DNA of 64,000 bases from assembly GCF_002995805.1 (NCBI RefSeq), contig NZ_PVXL01000023.1:1-64000 (forward strand). The letters run 5' to 3'. This document shows positions 31,686 to 41,869 of the stretch, in pieces (the stretch's first letter is position 1; each line of letters opens with the position of its first letter). The notes below the pieces were generated by a model, which saw only the letters and a list, made by a program, of their open reading frames with translations, was not told the DNA's origin and made no database searches. The position numbers were made by a program, and so were the translations under genes. This stretch comes from Neomoorella stamsii (lineage in GTDB: Bacteria; Bacillota; DSM-521; Neomoorellales; Neomoorellaceae).

Positions 31686-33029
31686 GTGGCCGTTTTTGCT
31701 TCCTTGGCCGACAAACTACAGGAAACTTTCAAGAAACTGCGCGGTAAAGGAAAGCTCACTGAAGCCGACGTCAGCGCGGCCATGCGGGAAATCCGCCTGG
31801 CTTTACTGGAAGCCGACGTCAACTTCAAGGTGGTCAAAGATTTTATCAACCGGGTCAAGGAACGGGCCGTCGGCCAGGAAGTCATGCAGAGCCTGACCCC
31901 AGGCCAGCAGGTGGTTAAGATTGTCCATGAGGAGCTGACAGCCCTCATGGGCGGCAGCGAGAGTAAAATCAACTGGGCCAGCCAGCCGCCGACTGTTATA
32001 ATGCTGGTGGGCTTGCAGGGCGCCGGTAAGACAACTACTGCTGCCAAACTGGCCCGCCTGGTGCAAAACCAGGGCCGGCGGCCCCTGCTGGTGGCTGCCG
32101 ATGTTTACCGTCCCGCGGCCATCAAGCAACTCCAGGTCCTGGGGGAGCAGTTAAAGGTACCGGTATTCAGCATGGGGGAAGGGAGCAGTCCAGTAGATAT
32201 TGCCCGGGCCGCGGTAGAGCACGCCCGTAAGGTTGGCAGTAACCCTGTGATCCTGGATACTGCCGGCCGGCTGCATATTAATGAAGCCATGATGGCTGAA
32301 CTGGCCGCCATTAAGGAGGCGGTTAAACCCCAGGAGATTCTCCTGGTAGTAGATGCTATGACCGGCCAGGATGCTGTCCAGGTGGCTTCTACCTTTCACC
32401 AGCAGCTGGGCCTGACAGGGGTAATACTCACCAAACTGGACGGCGATACCCGCGGCGGTGCCGCCCTGTCCGTCCGGGCTGTGACCGGTTGCCCCATAAA
32501 ATTTATCGGTATGGGGGAAAAAACCGAGGCCCTGGAGACCTTCCACCCGGATCGCCTGGCTTCCCGCATCCTGGGGATGGGGGATGTCCTGAGCCTCATT
32601 GAAAAGGCCCAGGCCAATCTTGATGTAGAGAGGGCGAAAGAACTCCAGAGGAAGATCCGCCAGCAGGAGTTTACCCTGGAAGATTTCCTGGAGCAGATGA
32701 AACAAATGAAGAAGATGGGTCCCCTGGATGAAATTCTAAGCATGTTACCCGGCGCCGGGAAAATGAAGCAGCTAAAAGATCTCCAGATTGACCCGAAAGA
32801 AATGATCCATACCGAAGCCATTATCCAGTCCATGACCCCGGAGGAGAGGCGCAACCCAGCCATCATTAACGGCAGCCGCAAAAAGCGCATTGCCGCCGGC
32901 AGCGGTACCCGGGTCCAGGACGTAAACCGCCTGCTGCGCCAGTTTGAGGAAGCTAAAAAGCTGATGCACCTTTTCACCGAAGGCGGTAGCAAGAAAAAAA
33001 TGAAAGGCCGCTTCCCTTTCCCCTTTTAA
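31686..33029 (+). CDS. ffh: Signal recognition particle protein Ffh
   Basis: A 447-residue SRP54 GTPase. GTP motifs are LQGAGKTTTAAKLA near residue 105, DTAGRLHIN near 190, and TKLDGDTRGGAALS near 245. The methionine-rich M domain follows from about 300 (LEQMKQMKKMGPLDEILSMLPG), and RVQDVNRLLRQFEEAKKLM is the RNA-binding helix region. It recognises signal sequences with 4.5S RNA. GTG 31686 is preferred over GTG 31677, which sits inside the ribosome site AAGGGGGTGG. A 190-base gap with a small hairpin separates it from ylxM. Confidence 0.97.
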   Translation: MAVFASLADKLQETFKKLRGKGKLTEADVSAAMREIRLALLEADVNFKVVKDFINRVKERAVGQEVMQSLTPGQQVVKIVHEELTALMGGSESKINWASQPPTVIMLVGLQGAGKTTTAAKLARLVQNQGRRPLLVAADVYRPAAIKQLQVLGEQLKVPVFSMGEGSSPVDIARAAVEHARKVGSNPVILDTAGRLHINEAMMAELAAIKEAVKPQEILLVVDAMTGQDAVQVASTFHQQLGLTGVILTKLDGDTRGGAALSVRAVTGCPIKFIGMGEKTEALETFHPDRLASRILGMGDVLSLIEKAQANLDVERAKELQRKIRQQEFTLEDFLEQMKQMKKMGPLDEILSMLPGAGKMKQLKDLQIDPKEMIHTEAIIQSMTPEERRNPAIINGSRKKRIAAGSGTRVQDVNRLLRQFEEAKKLMHLFTEGGSKKKMKGRFPFPF

Positions 33030-33045
33030 AAGGAGGTGACTGAAC

Positions 33046-33318
33046 ATGGCAACTAAGATCCGCTTAAAGCGCATGGGGGCTAAAAAAGCACCCTTTTACC
33101 GGGTGGTAGTAGCCGATTCCCGCTCGCCCCGCGATGGCCGGGTAATTGAAGAGATCGGTTACTACAACCCCGTCAAACAACCCGCTGAAATCAATGTGGA
33201 TGAGGAAAAAGCCCTGCGCTGGCTGAGCACGGGAGCGCAACCTTCAGAAACAGTGCGTGCCCTGTTGAAAAAAGCTGGTGTCTGGCAGAAATTTGTTGCT
33301 GCCAGGGAAGCTAAGTAG
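33046..33318 (+). CDS. rpsP: Ribosomal protein S16
   Basis: A 90-residue S16 beginning [26 protein letters not shown], with [13 protein letters not shown] after it. It is a 30S subunit protein. AAAGGAGGTGA lies 8 bases upstream. It starts the conserved rpsP-KH-rimM-trmD-rplS string. Confidence 0.98.
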   Translation: MATKIRLKRMGAKKAPFYRVVVADSRSPRDGRVIEEIGYYNPVKQPAEINVDEEKALRWLSTGAQPSETVRALLKKAGVWQKFVAAREAK

Positions 33319-33330
33319 GGGGGAAGTTTA

Positions 33331-33561
33331 ATGAAGGAATTGTTATTGACCCTGGCCCAGGCCCTGGTAGATCACCCCGACCAGGTCAGCGTTAACCAGG
33401 TAGAAGGAGAAAAATCGGTTATCCTGGAGCTCAGGGTGGCCCAGGAGGACATGGGTAAGGTCATTGGCAAGCAGGGGCGTATCGCCCGGGCCATCCGTAC
33501 CCTGGTCAAAGCCGCCGCTGCCCACCAGGGCAAGCGCGTAGTGGTGGAGATTATCCAGTAG
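33331..33561 (+). CDS. khpA: KH-domain RNA-binding protein KhpA
   Basis: A 76-residue protein with the KH motif VIGKQGRIARAIRTLVKAAA near residue 45. KhpA partners KhpB in RNA binding and cell-division control in Gram-positives. It lies 12 bases after rpsP and 2 bases before rimM, its standard place. Confidence 0.95.
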   Translation: MKELLLTLAQALVDHPDQVSVNQVEGEKSVILELRVAQEDMGKVIGKQGRIARAIRTLVKAAAAHQGKRVVVEIIQ

Positions 33562-33563
33562 AG

Positions 33564-34076
33564 ATGGTACCTGACAGGATCGGCGTCGGTAAAATTGTGG
33601 CTACCCACGGTGTCCGGGGGGAAGTAAAAGTTGAACCCTGGACGGACTTTCCTGGCCGCTTCCGGCCCGGGACCAGGCTGATCCTCCAGTGGGGAGAAGA
33701 GATAAGGCCGGTGACAGTTGCCAGGGCCCGCCCCCATGGTCGGCACCTGATCCTGAAGCTGGCGGAAATTAATGATGTTGACCAGGCCGGAGCTTTACGC
33801 GGGGCGCTTCTCAAGGTAGAACCCTGGGAAGTGGAACCCCTCCCGGAAGGGCATTATTATATATTCCAGTTAGTGGGTAGCCGGGTTTATACTACCGGCG
33901 GCGATTTCCTGGGAACTTTAACTGATGTATTAACCACCGGCGCCAACGATGTCTATGTCGTCAAGGGCGCCGGGAAGAAGGAAATACTGATACCGGCTTT
34001 AAAAGAGGTCGTGCGTAAAATTGACCTGGCCAGGAGGGAAATTAGCGTCGCCCTGCCACCGGGTTTGCTGGATTAG
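33564..34076 (+). CDS. rimM: 16S rRNA processing protein RimM
   Basis: A 170-residue RimM. GVGKIVATHGVRGEVKVEPW marks the N-terminal barrel; the PRC-barrel half holds HYYIFQLVGSRVYT and DVYVVKG and ends with ILIPALKEVVRKIDL. It binds S19 and helps mature the 30S head. It starts 2 bases after khpA with a weak ribosome site, so translational coupling is likely. Confidence 0.96.
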   Translation: MVPDRIGVGKIVATHGVRGEVKVEPWTDFPGRFRPGTRLILQWGEEIRPVTVARARPHGRHLILKLAEINDVDQAGALRGALLKVEPWEVEPLPEGHYYIFQLVGSRVYTTGGDFLGTLTDVLTTGANDVYVVKGAGKKEILIPALKEVVRKIDLARREISVALPPGLLD

Positions 34077-34088
34077 GAGGCCTGACCC

Positions 34089-34850
34089 TTGCGGGTTGAT
34101 GTGCTGACCATTTTCCCCGAAATGTTCACCGGGTTTTTAAATACCAGTATCATCAAGCGGGCACGGGAACAGGGCCATTTAACCGTTAACCTGGTTGATA
34201 TTCGGGATTACACCAGGAATAAACACCGCAGTGTTGACGACTATCCCTTTGGCGGCGGGCCGGGGATGGTCATGCAGGCCGAACCCATCTTCCTGGCTGT
34301 AGAGGCTTTGTTACCCGGGGCAGACGCGGTCAGGCCACCCATCATCCTCTTGTCACCCCAGGGCGAAGTCTTTAACCAGGCCCTGGCCAGTGAACTGGCC
34401 GGGCAGGAACGCCTGATCCTCATTTGCGGCCATTATGAAGGCGTCGATGAAAGGGTCAGGCAGTTCCTGGTAAACCGGGAAATATCAATTGGTGATTATG
34501 TCCTGACGGGCGGCGAGTTACCGGCCATGGTCATTATCGACGCCGTTACCCGCCTGTTGCCCGGGGTGCTGGGAGACCCGGCAGGGGCCACGGAGGATTC
34601 CTTTGCCATGGGGCTGCTGGAATATCCCCAGTATACCCGGCCTCGTTCCTTTCGCGGCCTGGAGGTACCGGAAGTCTTGCTATCGGGAAATCATGAACAG
34701 ATAAGACTCTGGCGGCGGCAGCAGGCCCTGGAACGTACCTGGCGGCGGCGGCCGGATTTGCTGGCGAAGTTAGAGTTAAGCCTGGAAGACCGGCGCCTCC
34801 TGGCTGAAATTATCCGCCGTGCGGGGAATGAAGAGCTGCCGGGAGAATAA
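34089..34850 (+). CDS. trmD: tRNA (guanine37-N1)-methyltransferase
   Basis: A 253-residue SPOUT methyltransferase. It has [11 protein letters not shown] at the start, [17 protein letters not shown] near residue 50, [13 protein letters not shown] near 115, and the knot motif [17 protein letters not shown] near 135. It makes m1G37 in tRNA to prevent frameshifting. The start is TTG after TAGGAGG. rplS follows with its own promoter. Confidence 0.97.
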   Translation: MRVDVLTIFPEMFTGFLNTSIIKRAREQGHLTVNLVDIRDYTRNKHRSVDDYPFGGGPGMVMQAEPIFLAVEALLPGADAVRPPIILLSPQGEVFNQALASELAGQERLILICGHYEGVDERVRQFLVNREISIGDYVLTGGELPAMVIIDAVTRLLPGVLGDPAGATEDSFAMGLLEYPQYTRPRSFRGLEVPEVLLSGNHEQIRLWRRQQALERTWRRRPDLLAKLELSLEDRRLLAEIIRRAGNEELPGE

Positions 34851-34910
34851 ACTTATTTCGGCACTGGTTGGAGGCCTGGCTGCTCTTTGGCCCCTGGTCC
34901 ACTCTTAAAG

Positions 34911-34940
34911 TTGTTTCCTGGTGAAAACCTGTGGTATAAT
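34911..34940 (+). promoter_or_regulatory. Internal promoter before rplS
   Basis: TTGTTT (34911-34916), 18 bases, TATAAT (34935-34940), about 38 bases before the rplS start. Confidence 0.65.
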
Positions 34941-34978
34941 AATCGCTGGTGTTACTGGCAGGGAAAGGAGGGGTTAAG

Positions 34979-35320
34979 TTGAATATCATTGAAGCCCTGG
35001 AAAAAGAACAAATGCGTTCAGATATACCCGACTTTAAACCCGGGGATACAGTACGGGTACATGTCAAGGTGATTGAAGGCAACCGGGAGCGCATCCAGGT
35101 TTTTGAAGGTACAGTTATTGGCCGCCGGGGGCGGGGTATAAATGAAACCTTCACCGTCCGGAGGGTTTCCTATGGTGTGGCGGTAGAGAGGATTTTCCCC
35201 GTCCATTCACCGCGCATTGACCGGATTGAAGTGGTACGGCATGGCCGGGTCAGGAGGGCGAAGCTCTACTACCTGCGCGAGCGGACTGGTAAAGCTGCCC
35301 GGATTAAAGAAGAGAGGTAA
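34979..35320 (+). CDS. rplS: Ribosomal protein L19
   Basis: A 113-residue L19 with [20 protein letters not shown] and [20 protein letters not shown], ending in a basic tail. It lies at the 30S-50S interface. TTG 34979 follows AAAGGAGGGG; an upstream in-frame start at 34949 has no ribosome site and is not conserved. Confidence 0.97.
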   Translation: MNIIEALEKEQMRSDIPDFKPGDTVRVHVKVIEGNRERIQVFEGTVIGRRGRGINETFTVRRVSYGVAVERIFPVHSPRIDRIEVVRHGRVRRAKLYYLRERTGKAARIKEER

Positions 35321-35324
35321 CATA

Positions 35325-35367
35325 GTCGAACAACGGGACTGGTGCTCAAATCAGTCCCGTGTTTGAC
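35325..35367 (+). repeat. Hairpin between rplS and lepB
   Basis: Arms 35325-35331 plus 35333-35341 pair with 35361-35367 plus 35352-35360 (7 plus 9 bp) around a 10-base loop. No T run follows, so it is probably a processing or stabilising hairpin and not a full terminator. Confidence 0.6.
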
Positions 35368-35404
35368 TAATAGGGGGCGTCAACCATTGGAGGAAAGTAA
35401 GAGT

Positions 35405-35935
35405 ATGGCGGGGGAAAGTAAGGGTTCGTCCTGGTGGTGGGATTCACTCCAGTCCCTGGTAATCGCCGCTGTTTTAGCTCTAATCATCCGGAGTTTTCTT
35501 TTTACACCTTTTTATATTCCATCACCGTCTATGGAACCCACCCTTTACCCCGGGGACCGGATTATTGTTAACCGCCTGGCCTACCGCCTGGGGGAACCAC
35601 AGCGCGGTGATGTGGTGGTTTTTCGTTACCCCCTTGATCCCAGCCGTGATTATATCAAACGGGTAGTAGCCGTGGGGGGGGATACTGTTGAGGCGCGGAA
35701 CAATGTCCTCTATATCAATGGCCAGCCCCAGCCACGGGCAAGCTATTTACCGCCGGGAGTAGTTTACAGTGACTTTGGCCCTATAAAAGTACCGCCCAAC
35801 AACTACTTTATGATGGGAGATAACCGCAATAACAGTGCCGACAGCCGGGTATGGGGGACCCTGGACAGGAAGCTCATTATCGGCAAAGCGGTTTTGGTTT
35901 TCTGGCCCTTAAACCATATCGGACTTATCAGGTAG
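35405..35935 (+). CDS. lepB: Signal peptidase I
   Basis: About 176 residues. One membrane segment (SLVIAAVLALIIRSFLF) precedes the catalytic serine in IPSPSMEPTLYPGD; the lysine lies in DYIKRVVAVGGDTVE, and MGDNRNNSADSRVWG is the family end motif. It removes signal peptides outside the membrane. ATG 35405 follows GGAGGA by 10 bases; TTG 35387 is an alternative. rplS and rbgA flank it, as in other Clostridia. Confidence 0.96.
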   Translation: MAGESKGSSWWWDSLQSLVIAAVLALIIRSFLFTPFYIPSPSMEPTLYPGDRIIVNRLAYRLGEPQRGDVVVFRYPLDPSRDYIKRVVAVGGDTVEARNNVLYINGQPQPRASYLPPGVVYSDFGPIKVPPNNYFMMGDNRNNSADSRVWGTLDRKLIIGKAVLVFWPLNHIGLIR

Positions 35936-35999
35936 ACACCCATGACGCCTGAGGCGTAACTACCAGGCTCAGACCTCCATTTTCAGGGTGGGTGGCAGT

Positions 36000-36815
36000 A
36001 TGCCGGCAGGAATAAAGTCCTTGCGCCATTACCTGAAGTTTGTTGACATTGTGTTGGAAGTAGCAGATGCCCGGCTGCCTGCTGCCAGCCGTTACCCTGA
36101 CCTGGGGACAATCCTTGGCAACAGGACGCGGATTCTGGTTTTAACCAGGGCCGACCTGGCTGACCCCGTGGCCACGGCGCGCTGGCTGGAAGTCTTCCAG
36201 GCGGGGGGGACGCCTGCCGTAGCCGTCAATGCCCGGACAGGGGAGGGCGTGCGGGCTTTACGCCAGCAACTGGCCGGTACAGCGAAGGAAAAAAGGGAAA
36301 AACTGGCTCAAAAGGGACTGCGGGCGCGGCCATTAAGGGTGATGGCCATCGGGATACCCAATGTGGGTAAATCTTCACTGTTAAATCGCCTGGCGGGACG
36401 GGGAGCGGCCCGTACCGGTGACCGGCCCGGGATTACCCGCGGGCCCCAGTGGATCCGTATTGAGGGTAATATGGAACTCTTAGATACCCCGGGTGTCCTC
36501 TGGTCCCACTGGCAGGAACCGGGGACGGCCCTGTGGTTGGGAGCCATTGGTTGTGCCCCGGAAGGTATCCTGCCCGTTACCGAGATAGCTAATCTGGTGG
36601 GTGAATTTTTACTCGGTAAAGCCCCGGAAGTACTGGTGACAAGATACGGTATCACCAGGCAGGAGGCAGAGGGTGCTAATTTACTCGAGGCCATCGGTCG
36701 CCGGCGTGGTTATCTCCTGCCCGGCGGTATAGTTGACCAGGAAAAGACGGCCCTGGCCCTGGTTAACGATTTCCGGGCAGGATATTTAGGGCGCTTTACC
36801 CTGGAGCTACCGTGA
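36000..36815 (+). CDS. rbgA: Ribosome biogenesis GTPase RbgA (YlqF)
   Basis: A 271-residue circularly permuted GTPase. Motif order is G4 (VLTRADL near residue 50), then G1 (GIPNVGKSSLLN near 120), then G3 (LLDTPGVLW near 165). The G4 motif has T in place of the usual N of NKxD. It completes late 50S assembly. ATG 36000 follows GGGTGG by 9 bases; GTG 35988 is an alternative. Its stop overlaps the next small frame. Confidence 0.94.
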   Translation: MPAGIKSLRHYLKFVDIVLEVADARLPAASRYPDLGTILGNRTRILVLTRADLADPVATARWLEVFQAGGTPAVAVNARTGEGVRALRQQLAGTAKEKREKLAQKGLRARPLRVMAIGIPNVGKSSLLNRLAGRGAARTGDRPGITRGPQWIRIEGNMELLDTPGVLWSHWQEPGTALWLGAIGCAPEGILPVTEIANLVGEFLLGKAPEVLVTRYGITRQEAEGANLLEAIGRRRGYLLPGGIVDQEKTALALVNDFRAGYLGRFTLELP

Positions 36816-36994
36816 TCATGCACTACTACTTCTACAGCATCGCCGCGGTGGCCCGCGTGGAAGAAGCCAGGCTGCGGTGCAAACTGGCTGAAGAGCGTCA
36901 TTATTTTTACGAGGCAGTTGCCACCGTTATACCGCAACAGCAGGGAGGGGGTGGAAGTTGTGGCAGCCAGCAAGATTACCATTGTCATTGCTGA
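36812..36994 (+). CDS. Possible small protein, unknown
   Basis: A 60-codon frame whose GTG overlaps the rbgA stop (GTGA), a usual sign of coupling. It reads IMHYYFYSIAAVARVEEARL and then KLAEERHYFYEAV, with a plausible codon pattern over the first 45 codons. The last 12 codons overlap the ribosome site and start of the response regulator and are low in complexity. No family was recognised. Confidence 0.35.
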   Translation: MIMHYYFYSIAAVARVEEARLRCKLAEERHYFYEAVATVIPQQQGGGGSCGSQQDYHCHC

Positions 36995-37628
36995 TGACCA
37001 CCCATTGGTACGGGAAGGCATCCGCAAGATCCTGGAACTGGAGCCGGGTATCCAGGTGGTTGCCGAGGCCAGGGACGGGCAGGAAGCCATTGCCATGGCC
37101 CGGCGCCATCGTCCGGACGTAATTTTAATTGATATTAACATGCCGGGTTTAAATGGTATCCAAGCCACCAAAGTAATCCGCCGGGAACTGCCCCAAACCG
37201 GCATCCTGGCCCTGACCATTCATGATGACGAGGAATATGTTATTGAATTGCTAAGGGCCGGGGTCTCCGGCTATGTCCTTAAGGACATCGGCGCGGAAGA
37301 GCTGGTCAAAGCTATTTTCCAGGTAGCCCAGGGGTACCAGGTAATTCACCCCGGTATTGCCCCCAAGGTAATTGATTATATCCAGAAGAAGGACCTGCCT
37401 GTTACTTTATCTGATGCAGGGCTACCTTTAACGCCAAGGGAACGGGAAATTTTAGTTCACGTCAGCCTGGGGAAATCAAACCGCGAGATCGCCCGGGACT
37501 TATATATTAGTGAAAAAACGGTAAAAAACCATTTAACGAATATCTTTCATAAAATTGGCGTTAGCGATCGTACCCAGGCGGCCCTTTATGCCTTGAAACA
37601 TGGCTTAAGTGGTGGTAATCTTATATAG
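36960..37628 (+). CDS. NarL/LuxR-family response regulator (orphan)
   Basis: A 222-residue two-domain regulator. The receiver domain has ITIVIADDHPLVREGI, the phosphorylated aspartate in VILIDINMPGLNG and the lysine in SGYVLKDIG. The C-terminal LuxR-type helix-turn-helix reads LTPREREILVHVSLGKSNREIA. GTG 36960 follows GGGAGGGGG; two earlier in-frame starts lie in or before that site. No sensor kinase is adjacent, so its partner is encoded elsewhere. It sits unusually between rbgA and rnhB. Confidence 0.9.
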   Translation: MAASKITIVIADDHPLVREGIRKILELEPGIQVVAEARDGQEAIAMARRHRPDVILIDINMPGLNGIQATKVIRRELPQTGILALTIHDDEEYVIELLRAGVSGYVLKDIGAEELVKAIFQVAQGYQVIHPGIAPKVIDYIQKKDLPVTLSDAGLPLTPREREILVHVSLGKSNREIARDLYISEKTVKNHLTNIFHKIGVSDRTQAALYALKHGLSGGNLI

Positions 37629-38315
37629 GTGGTAAAACAGGTGGTCGAAGTGCAGGGTGTAAGCCTGGAGGAGCAGGAGCGGGTAGATGCCCTTTACGCC
37701 TGGGAGCGGCGCTTACAGCGCCAGGGTGCCGTATATATAGCCGGCCTGGATGAAGCCGGCCGTGGGCCCCTGGCCGGGCCGGTAACTGCAGCTGCCGTTA
37801 TTTTACCACCGGGGTTGTTTATCGCCGGCCTCAATGATTCGAAAAAAGTACCACCCCGCAAACGGCAGGAACTGGCGGGGACAATTAAAAAAGCCAGCCT
37901 GGCCTGGGCGGTGGGCTGGGCTTCGGTTAAAGAGATTGATTGCCTGAATATCCTGGTGGCCTCCCGGTGGGCCATGTGGCGGGCCCTCATGGCTTTACCC
38001 ATAAAGCCCGACCACGTTTTAGTTGATGGCTTGAAACTACCGGGTCTACCTGTACCCCAGACGCCCCTGGTAGGCGGTGACGCGTTAAGCGCCTCCATTG
38101 CGGCCGCCTCGATCCTGGCCAAGGTGGCCCGGGATGAACTGATGGTGGCCTACGACGCTGTTTTTCCAGGCTATGGCCTGGCTGAAAATAAGGGTTACCC
38201 AACGCCAGAGCACCGGCGTGCCCTGGCCTGTCTAGGCCCCACTTCACTGCACCGCTTAAGTTTTAAAAACGCTTTGGTGGTGAAAAGCAGGGATTTCCAT
38301 AAATATGGCGAATAA
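37629..38315 (+). CDS. rnhB: Ribonuclease HII
   Basis: A 228-residue RNase HII. The active-site acids appear in AGLDEAGRGPLAGPVTAAAV (near residue 40), VLVDGLKLPG (near 135) and ASILAKVARDELM. It removes ribonucleotides and RNA primers from DNA. It follows the response regulator gene without a gap. Its common partner yraN is found 9.6 kb downstream, after the nuo genes. Confidence 0.96.
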   Translation: MVKQVVEVQGVSLEEQERVDALYAWERRLQRQGAVYIAGLDEAGRGPLAGPVTAAAVILPPGLFIAGLNDSKKVPPRKRQELAGTIKKASLAWAVGWASVKEIDCLNILVASRWAMWRALMALPIKPDHVLVDGLKLPGLPVPQTPLVGGDALSASIAAASILAKVARDELMVAYDAVFPGYGLAENKGYPTPEHRRALACLGPTSLHRLSFKNALVVKSRDFHKYGE

Positions 38316-38370
38316 GTATTAGAGTATTGCCAAAGGTTATGGGGCCCATTATGGAAAGGAGGTGCCAAGG

Positions 38371-38730
38371 GTGTTGCAGCAGTATGGGATAATAGCCATT
38401 TTCCTGGTTGGCGGGGCAGCTACGGCCATCGCCGCCCTGGCAACCAACTGGCTCCTCCGCCCCAAGGAAAGAGCGGTGGGGGACAAGGTAGCCACCTATG
38501 AATGCGGCCTGGAAACCCAGGGACCAACTTGGGTCCAGTTTAAAGTCAGTTACTTCCTTTATGCTCTGGTCTTTTTATTATTTGACGTCGAAACTGTTTT
38601 TTTATACCCCTGGGCGGTACGCTTTCAAGTGCTGGGGCTATTCGCTTTTATTGAAATGATTATTTTTATCGGCATCCTGGTAATTGGCCTCTGGTATGCC
38701 TGGAAGGAGGGTGCGTTAAAGTGGCTGTAG
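38371..38730 (+). CDS. nuoA: NADH-quinone oxidoreductase-type complex I, subunit A
   Basis: A 119-residue membrane protein with three hydrophobic segments and the loop [20 protein letters not shown] that is typical of NuoA. It helps connect the peripheral arm to the membrane arm. GTG 38371 follows AAAGGAGG by 9 bases; GTG 38362 touches it. It is the first of eleven nuo genes and overlaps nuoB. Confidence 0.95.
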   Translation: MLQQYGIIAIFLVGGAATAIAALATNWLLRPKERAVGDKVATYECGLETQGPTWVQFKVSYFLYALVFLLFDVETVFLYPWAVRFQVLGLFAFIEMIIFIGILVIGLWYAWKEGALKWL

Positions 38731-39221
38731 CCAGGTTAAGACCGCCAGAACCCCAAGTGCCTGACAACATTATCCTGTCGACGGTAGATTATATGCTCAA
38801 TTTCTGCCGGGCCCATTCCTTCTGGCCGCTAACCTTTGGCCTGGCCTGTTGCGCCATTGAAATGATGGCTGCCGGCGGCGCCCGTTATGATATTGCCCGT
38901 TTTGGTTACGAAGTTTTCCGGCCTTCGCCGCGCCAGGCTGATTTGATGATTGTGGCGGGAACGGTAACGAAAAAAATGGCACCCCTTTTACGGCGCCTCT
39001 ACGAGCAGATGCCGGCGCCAAAGTGGGTTATCGCCATGGGGAGCTGTGCCATCAGCGGCGGCCCCTTTGTGGATTCTTATAACGTTGTGCCCGGAGTAGA
39101 TACTATTGTGCCGGTGGATGTCTATGTTCCCGGGTGCGCCCCACGTCCGGAGGCTTTGATTAACGGCCTCCTGCAGCTAAAGAAAAAAGTGATCAATCCT
39201 AAAGCAGTGCTGGTGAAGTGA
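38721..39221 (+). CDS. nuoB: Complex I subunit B (N2 cluster)
   Basis: A 166-residue protein with the ligands of Fe-S cluster N2: the tandem cysteines in [11 protein letters not shown] (43-44), one in [11 protein letters not shown] and one in [10 protein letters not shown]. The cluster passes electrons to the quinone. The GTG start overlaps nuoA by 10 bases. Confidence 0.97.
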   Translation: MAVARLRPPEPQVPDNIILSTVDYMLNFCRAHSFWPLTFGLACCAIEMMAAGGARYDIARFGYEVFRPSPRQADLMIVAGTVTKKMAPLLRRLYEQMPAPKWVIAMGSCAISGGPFVDSYNVVPGVDTIVPVDVYVPGCAPRPEALINGLLQLKKKVINPKAVLVK

Positions 39222-39222
39222 A

Positions 39223-39672
39223 ATGACCGGTTTAATTGAAGAATTGCAGCGCCTTTTCCCTGGTATTCAAGGGGAGGAAGGCGGTGACATGCCGGCCCTG
39301 GTTGTACCGGCCGACCAGTTGCTGGCGTTAATGAAGGAATTGAAGGAAAAACAGGGTTTTAATTTTTTGGCCGACATCACGGCGGTAGATTACAAGGACG
39401 ACGAACGGATAGAAATGGTATACCATTTGCTGGCCGTGCCGGAAGCCAGGGAGCTAAGGGTAAAGGTGAACCTCAACCGCCAGCACCCGGAAGTTCCTTC
39501 GCTAACTGCTATCTGGCCGGCAGCCGATGTCCAGGAACGGGAAGTCTATGATCTCATGGGGGTCACTTTTCAAGGGCACCCCAACCTGAAACGCATCCTC
39601 TGTCCCGATGATTTTACCGGCCATCCCTTGCGGAAGGATTTCCAGTTAAATGCAGAAGAAGGGAGGGAATAG
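39223..39672 (+). CDS. nuoC: Complex I subunit C
   Basis: A 149-residue 30-kDa-type subunit. FNFLADITAVDYKDDERIEMVYHLL and WPAADVQEREVYDLMGVTF with HPNLKRILCPDDFTGHPLRKDF are the family signature. It is a separate gene, not fused to nuoD. It packs against NuoB and NuoD in the connecting module. Confidence 0.97.
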   Translation: MTGLIEELQRLFPGIQGEEGGDMPALVVPADQLLALMKELKEKQGFNFLADITAVDYKDDERIEMVYHLLAVPEARELRVKVNLNRQHPEVPSLTAIWPAADVQEREVYDLMGVTFQGHPNLKRILCPDDFTGHPLRKDFQLNAEEGRE

Positions 39673-39675
39673 GTC

Positions 39676-40791
39676 ATGGCCGTTGCCAGGGAAGATTTGC
39701 TGACTCAGGAAATCGAGCTCAATATGGGCCCCCAGCACCCCAGTACCCATGGCGTTTACCGGGCCCTTCTAACCCTGGATGGTGAAAAAGTAGTCAAGGT
39801 CGAAAATATTATTGGTTATTTGCACCGGGGCATAGAAAAGTTGGCTGAAGACCGCACCTACACCCAGGTCATCCCTTACACCGACCGTCTCGATTACCTG
39901 GCTGGGATGCTAAATAACCTGGGTTATGTCCAGACGGTTGAAAAACTGATGGGTATAGAGGTGCCGGAGCGAGCCGAGTATCTGCGCATAATCATGGCCG
40001 AGCTGTCCCGGATAGCCAGCCACATGCTCATGGTTGCTTCCATGGCCCTGGATGTGTCCGGCTGGACGGCATGGTTTCCCCCTTTCCGGGAAAGGGAGCG
40101 GATACTTGATCTCTTTGAGATGACCTGTGGCTCACGCCTGACGGTGAGCTATATGCGCATCGGTGGTGTGGCTGCCGACATCCCGCCGGGCTTCTTACCA
40201 GCCCTGGAAGCTTTTTTAGACGACCTGCCCCAGTTGATTGCGGAAATGAACGGCCTGATTACCGGTAATGAAATCTTTAAGGCCCGTTGCCAGGGCGTGG
40301 GTAAGATTGACCTGGAGACGGCCCTGGCCTATGGCATCTCGGGGCCTAATCTTCGCGCCTGCGGGCTGCCCTTTGATTTGCGTAAAGCGCGGCCGTATGG
40401 TATTTATGACCGCTTCGAATTCGATATTCCCACTTTAAACAACGGGGATAGCTATGACCGCTTTGTTATTCGCCTTTTGGAGATGGAACAGAGCGCCCGC
40501 ATTATCCGCCAGGCCATGGCAGGACTCCCCGACGGGCCGGTAACGGCCAAAGTGCCCCGGGTAATTAAACCGCCCAAGGGAGAAGTTTACCACCAGATCG
40601 AGGGCGCCAAAGGAATCCTGGGCTTTTACCTGGTAAGCGACGGCGGCAATAAGCCCTACCGCCTGCACATTCACAGCCCCTCCTTTGTTAATTTAGGTGC
40701 TTTGCCCAGAATAGCCGAAGGCGGTAATATCCAGGATTTTGTTGTCAACATCGCCTCTATTGATATTGTTCTGGGTGAGGTTGACCGGTGA
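39676..40791 (+). CDS. nuoD: Complex I subunit D
   Basis: A 371-residue 49-kDa-type subunit related to NiFe-hydrogenase large subunits. [19 protein letters not shown] near the start and [18 protein letters not shown] line the quinone pocket; the hydrogenase metal cysteines are absent and DIVLGEVDR ends it. It forms the quinone site with NuoB. It lies 3 bases after nuoC. Confidence 0.97.
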   Translation: MAVAREDLLTQEIELNMGPQHPSTHGVYRALLTLDGEKVVKVENIIGYLHRGIEKLAEDRTYTQVIPYTDRLDYLAGMLNNLGYVQTVEKLMGIEVPERAEYLRIIMAELSRIASHMLMVASMALDVSGWTAWFPPFRERERILDLFEMTCGSRLTVSYMRIGGVAADIPPGFLPALEAFLDDLPQLIAEMNGLITGNEIFKARCQGVGKIDLETALAYGISGPNLRACGLPFDLRKARPYGIYDRFEFDIPTLNNGDSYDRFVIRLLEMEQSARIIRQAMAGLPDGPVTAKVPRVIKPPKGEVYHQIEGAKGILGFYLVSDGGNKPYRLHIHSPSFVNLGALPRIAEGGNIQDFVVNIASIDIVLGEVDR

Positions 40792-40821
40792 ACGGGAGTT
40801 TTGATTAAAGGGAGAGGATAG

Positions 40822-41868
40822 ATGGCTATGGAAAATATTTTTACTGGCATAGCCGCCTATATAAAGGGGCTACTTGCCGGGGCACCGCCATGGGTCCAGA
40901 CCCTGGGGATGGGACTTATGTACCTGGTGGGTGTCTTAGCCTTTATCTTTCTTAATGCCATTTATTTGATTTACCTGGAACGGAAAGTAAGCGCTTATAT
41001 GCAGCAGCGGCTTGGGCCCAATCGCCTGGGACCCCGCGGGCTCCTCCAGCCGGTAGCCGATGCCGTAAAGCTCCTGGGCAAGGAGGATATTATACCTCGC
41101 GGGGCTGATAAATGGGTTTTTATTATTGCCCCGATAATCATCTTTATCCCGGCGGTCATGGTCTATGCCATCATCCCCTTTGGTAAAGGGATGATACCTG
41201 TTGATTTAAATATTGGTGTCTTTTATTTCCTGGCAGTGGCCTCGACCACGACCATAGCCATTTTAATGGGCGGCTGGGGGGCCAACAATAAATACGCCCT
41301 GCTGGGGAGTATGCGCTCGGTAGCCCAGATGGTAAGTTATGAAATCCCCCTGACCTTTTCTTTGCTGGGGGTGATTATGCTGGCCGGCTCCTTGCAGACT
41401 TCCCAGATTGTTGCTGCTCAGGAAAAGGTCTGGTATATCCTGCTCCAGCCGGTGGCCTTTCTTATTTACTTTATTGCGGCCACGGCGGAAGTGAACCGCG
41501 CCCCCTTTGACCTGGTGGAAGGGGAACAGGAGATTATCGCCGGTCCCTATACAGAATATACCGGGATGCGTTACGCCCTCTTTTATCTCTCAGAGTATGC
41601 CAACCTGGTCAGCGTTTCTGCCCTGGCGGTAACCCTTTTCCTGGGGGGCTGGCACGGGCCGTGGTTGCCCTCGTGGTTATGGTTCCTTATTAAAGTCTAT
41701 ATTATGATCTTCATCTTCATGTGGGTGCGCTGGACCTTTCCCCGGATCCGCATCGACCACCTGCTGAGCTTTAACTGGAAGGTATTGTTACCCCTGTCCC
41801 TGGCCAACATCCTGGTGACCGGTGTGGGTATTAAGATTTACCAGCTGCTAACCCTGGGGAGGTGGTAG
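40822..41868 (+). CDS. nuoH: Complex I subunit H
   Basis: A 348-residue membrane protein with about eight segments. [21 protein letters not shown] near residue 55 and [22 protein letters not shown] near 230 are conserved quinone-tunnel loops. It couples quinone reduction to the proton-pumping arm. Confidence 0.97.
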   Translation: MAMENIFTGIAAYIKGLLAGAPPWVQTLGMGLMYLVGVLAFIFLNAIYLIYLERKVSAYMQQRLGPNRLGPRGLLQPVADAVKLLGKEDIIPRGADKWVFIIAPIIIFIPAVMVYAIIPFGKGMIPVDLNIGVFYFLAVASTTTIAILMGGWGANNKYALLGSMRSVAQMVSYEIPLTFSLLGVIMLAGSLQTSQIVAAQEKVWYILLQPVAFLIYFIAATAEVNRAPFDLVEGEQEIIAGPYTEYTGMRYALFYLSEYANLVSVSALAVTLFLGGWHGPWLPSWLWFLIKVYIMIFIFMWVRWTFPRIRIDHLLSFNWKVLLPLSLANILVTGVGIKIYQLLTLGRW

Positions 41869-41869
41869 G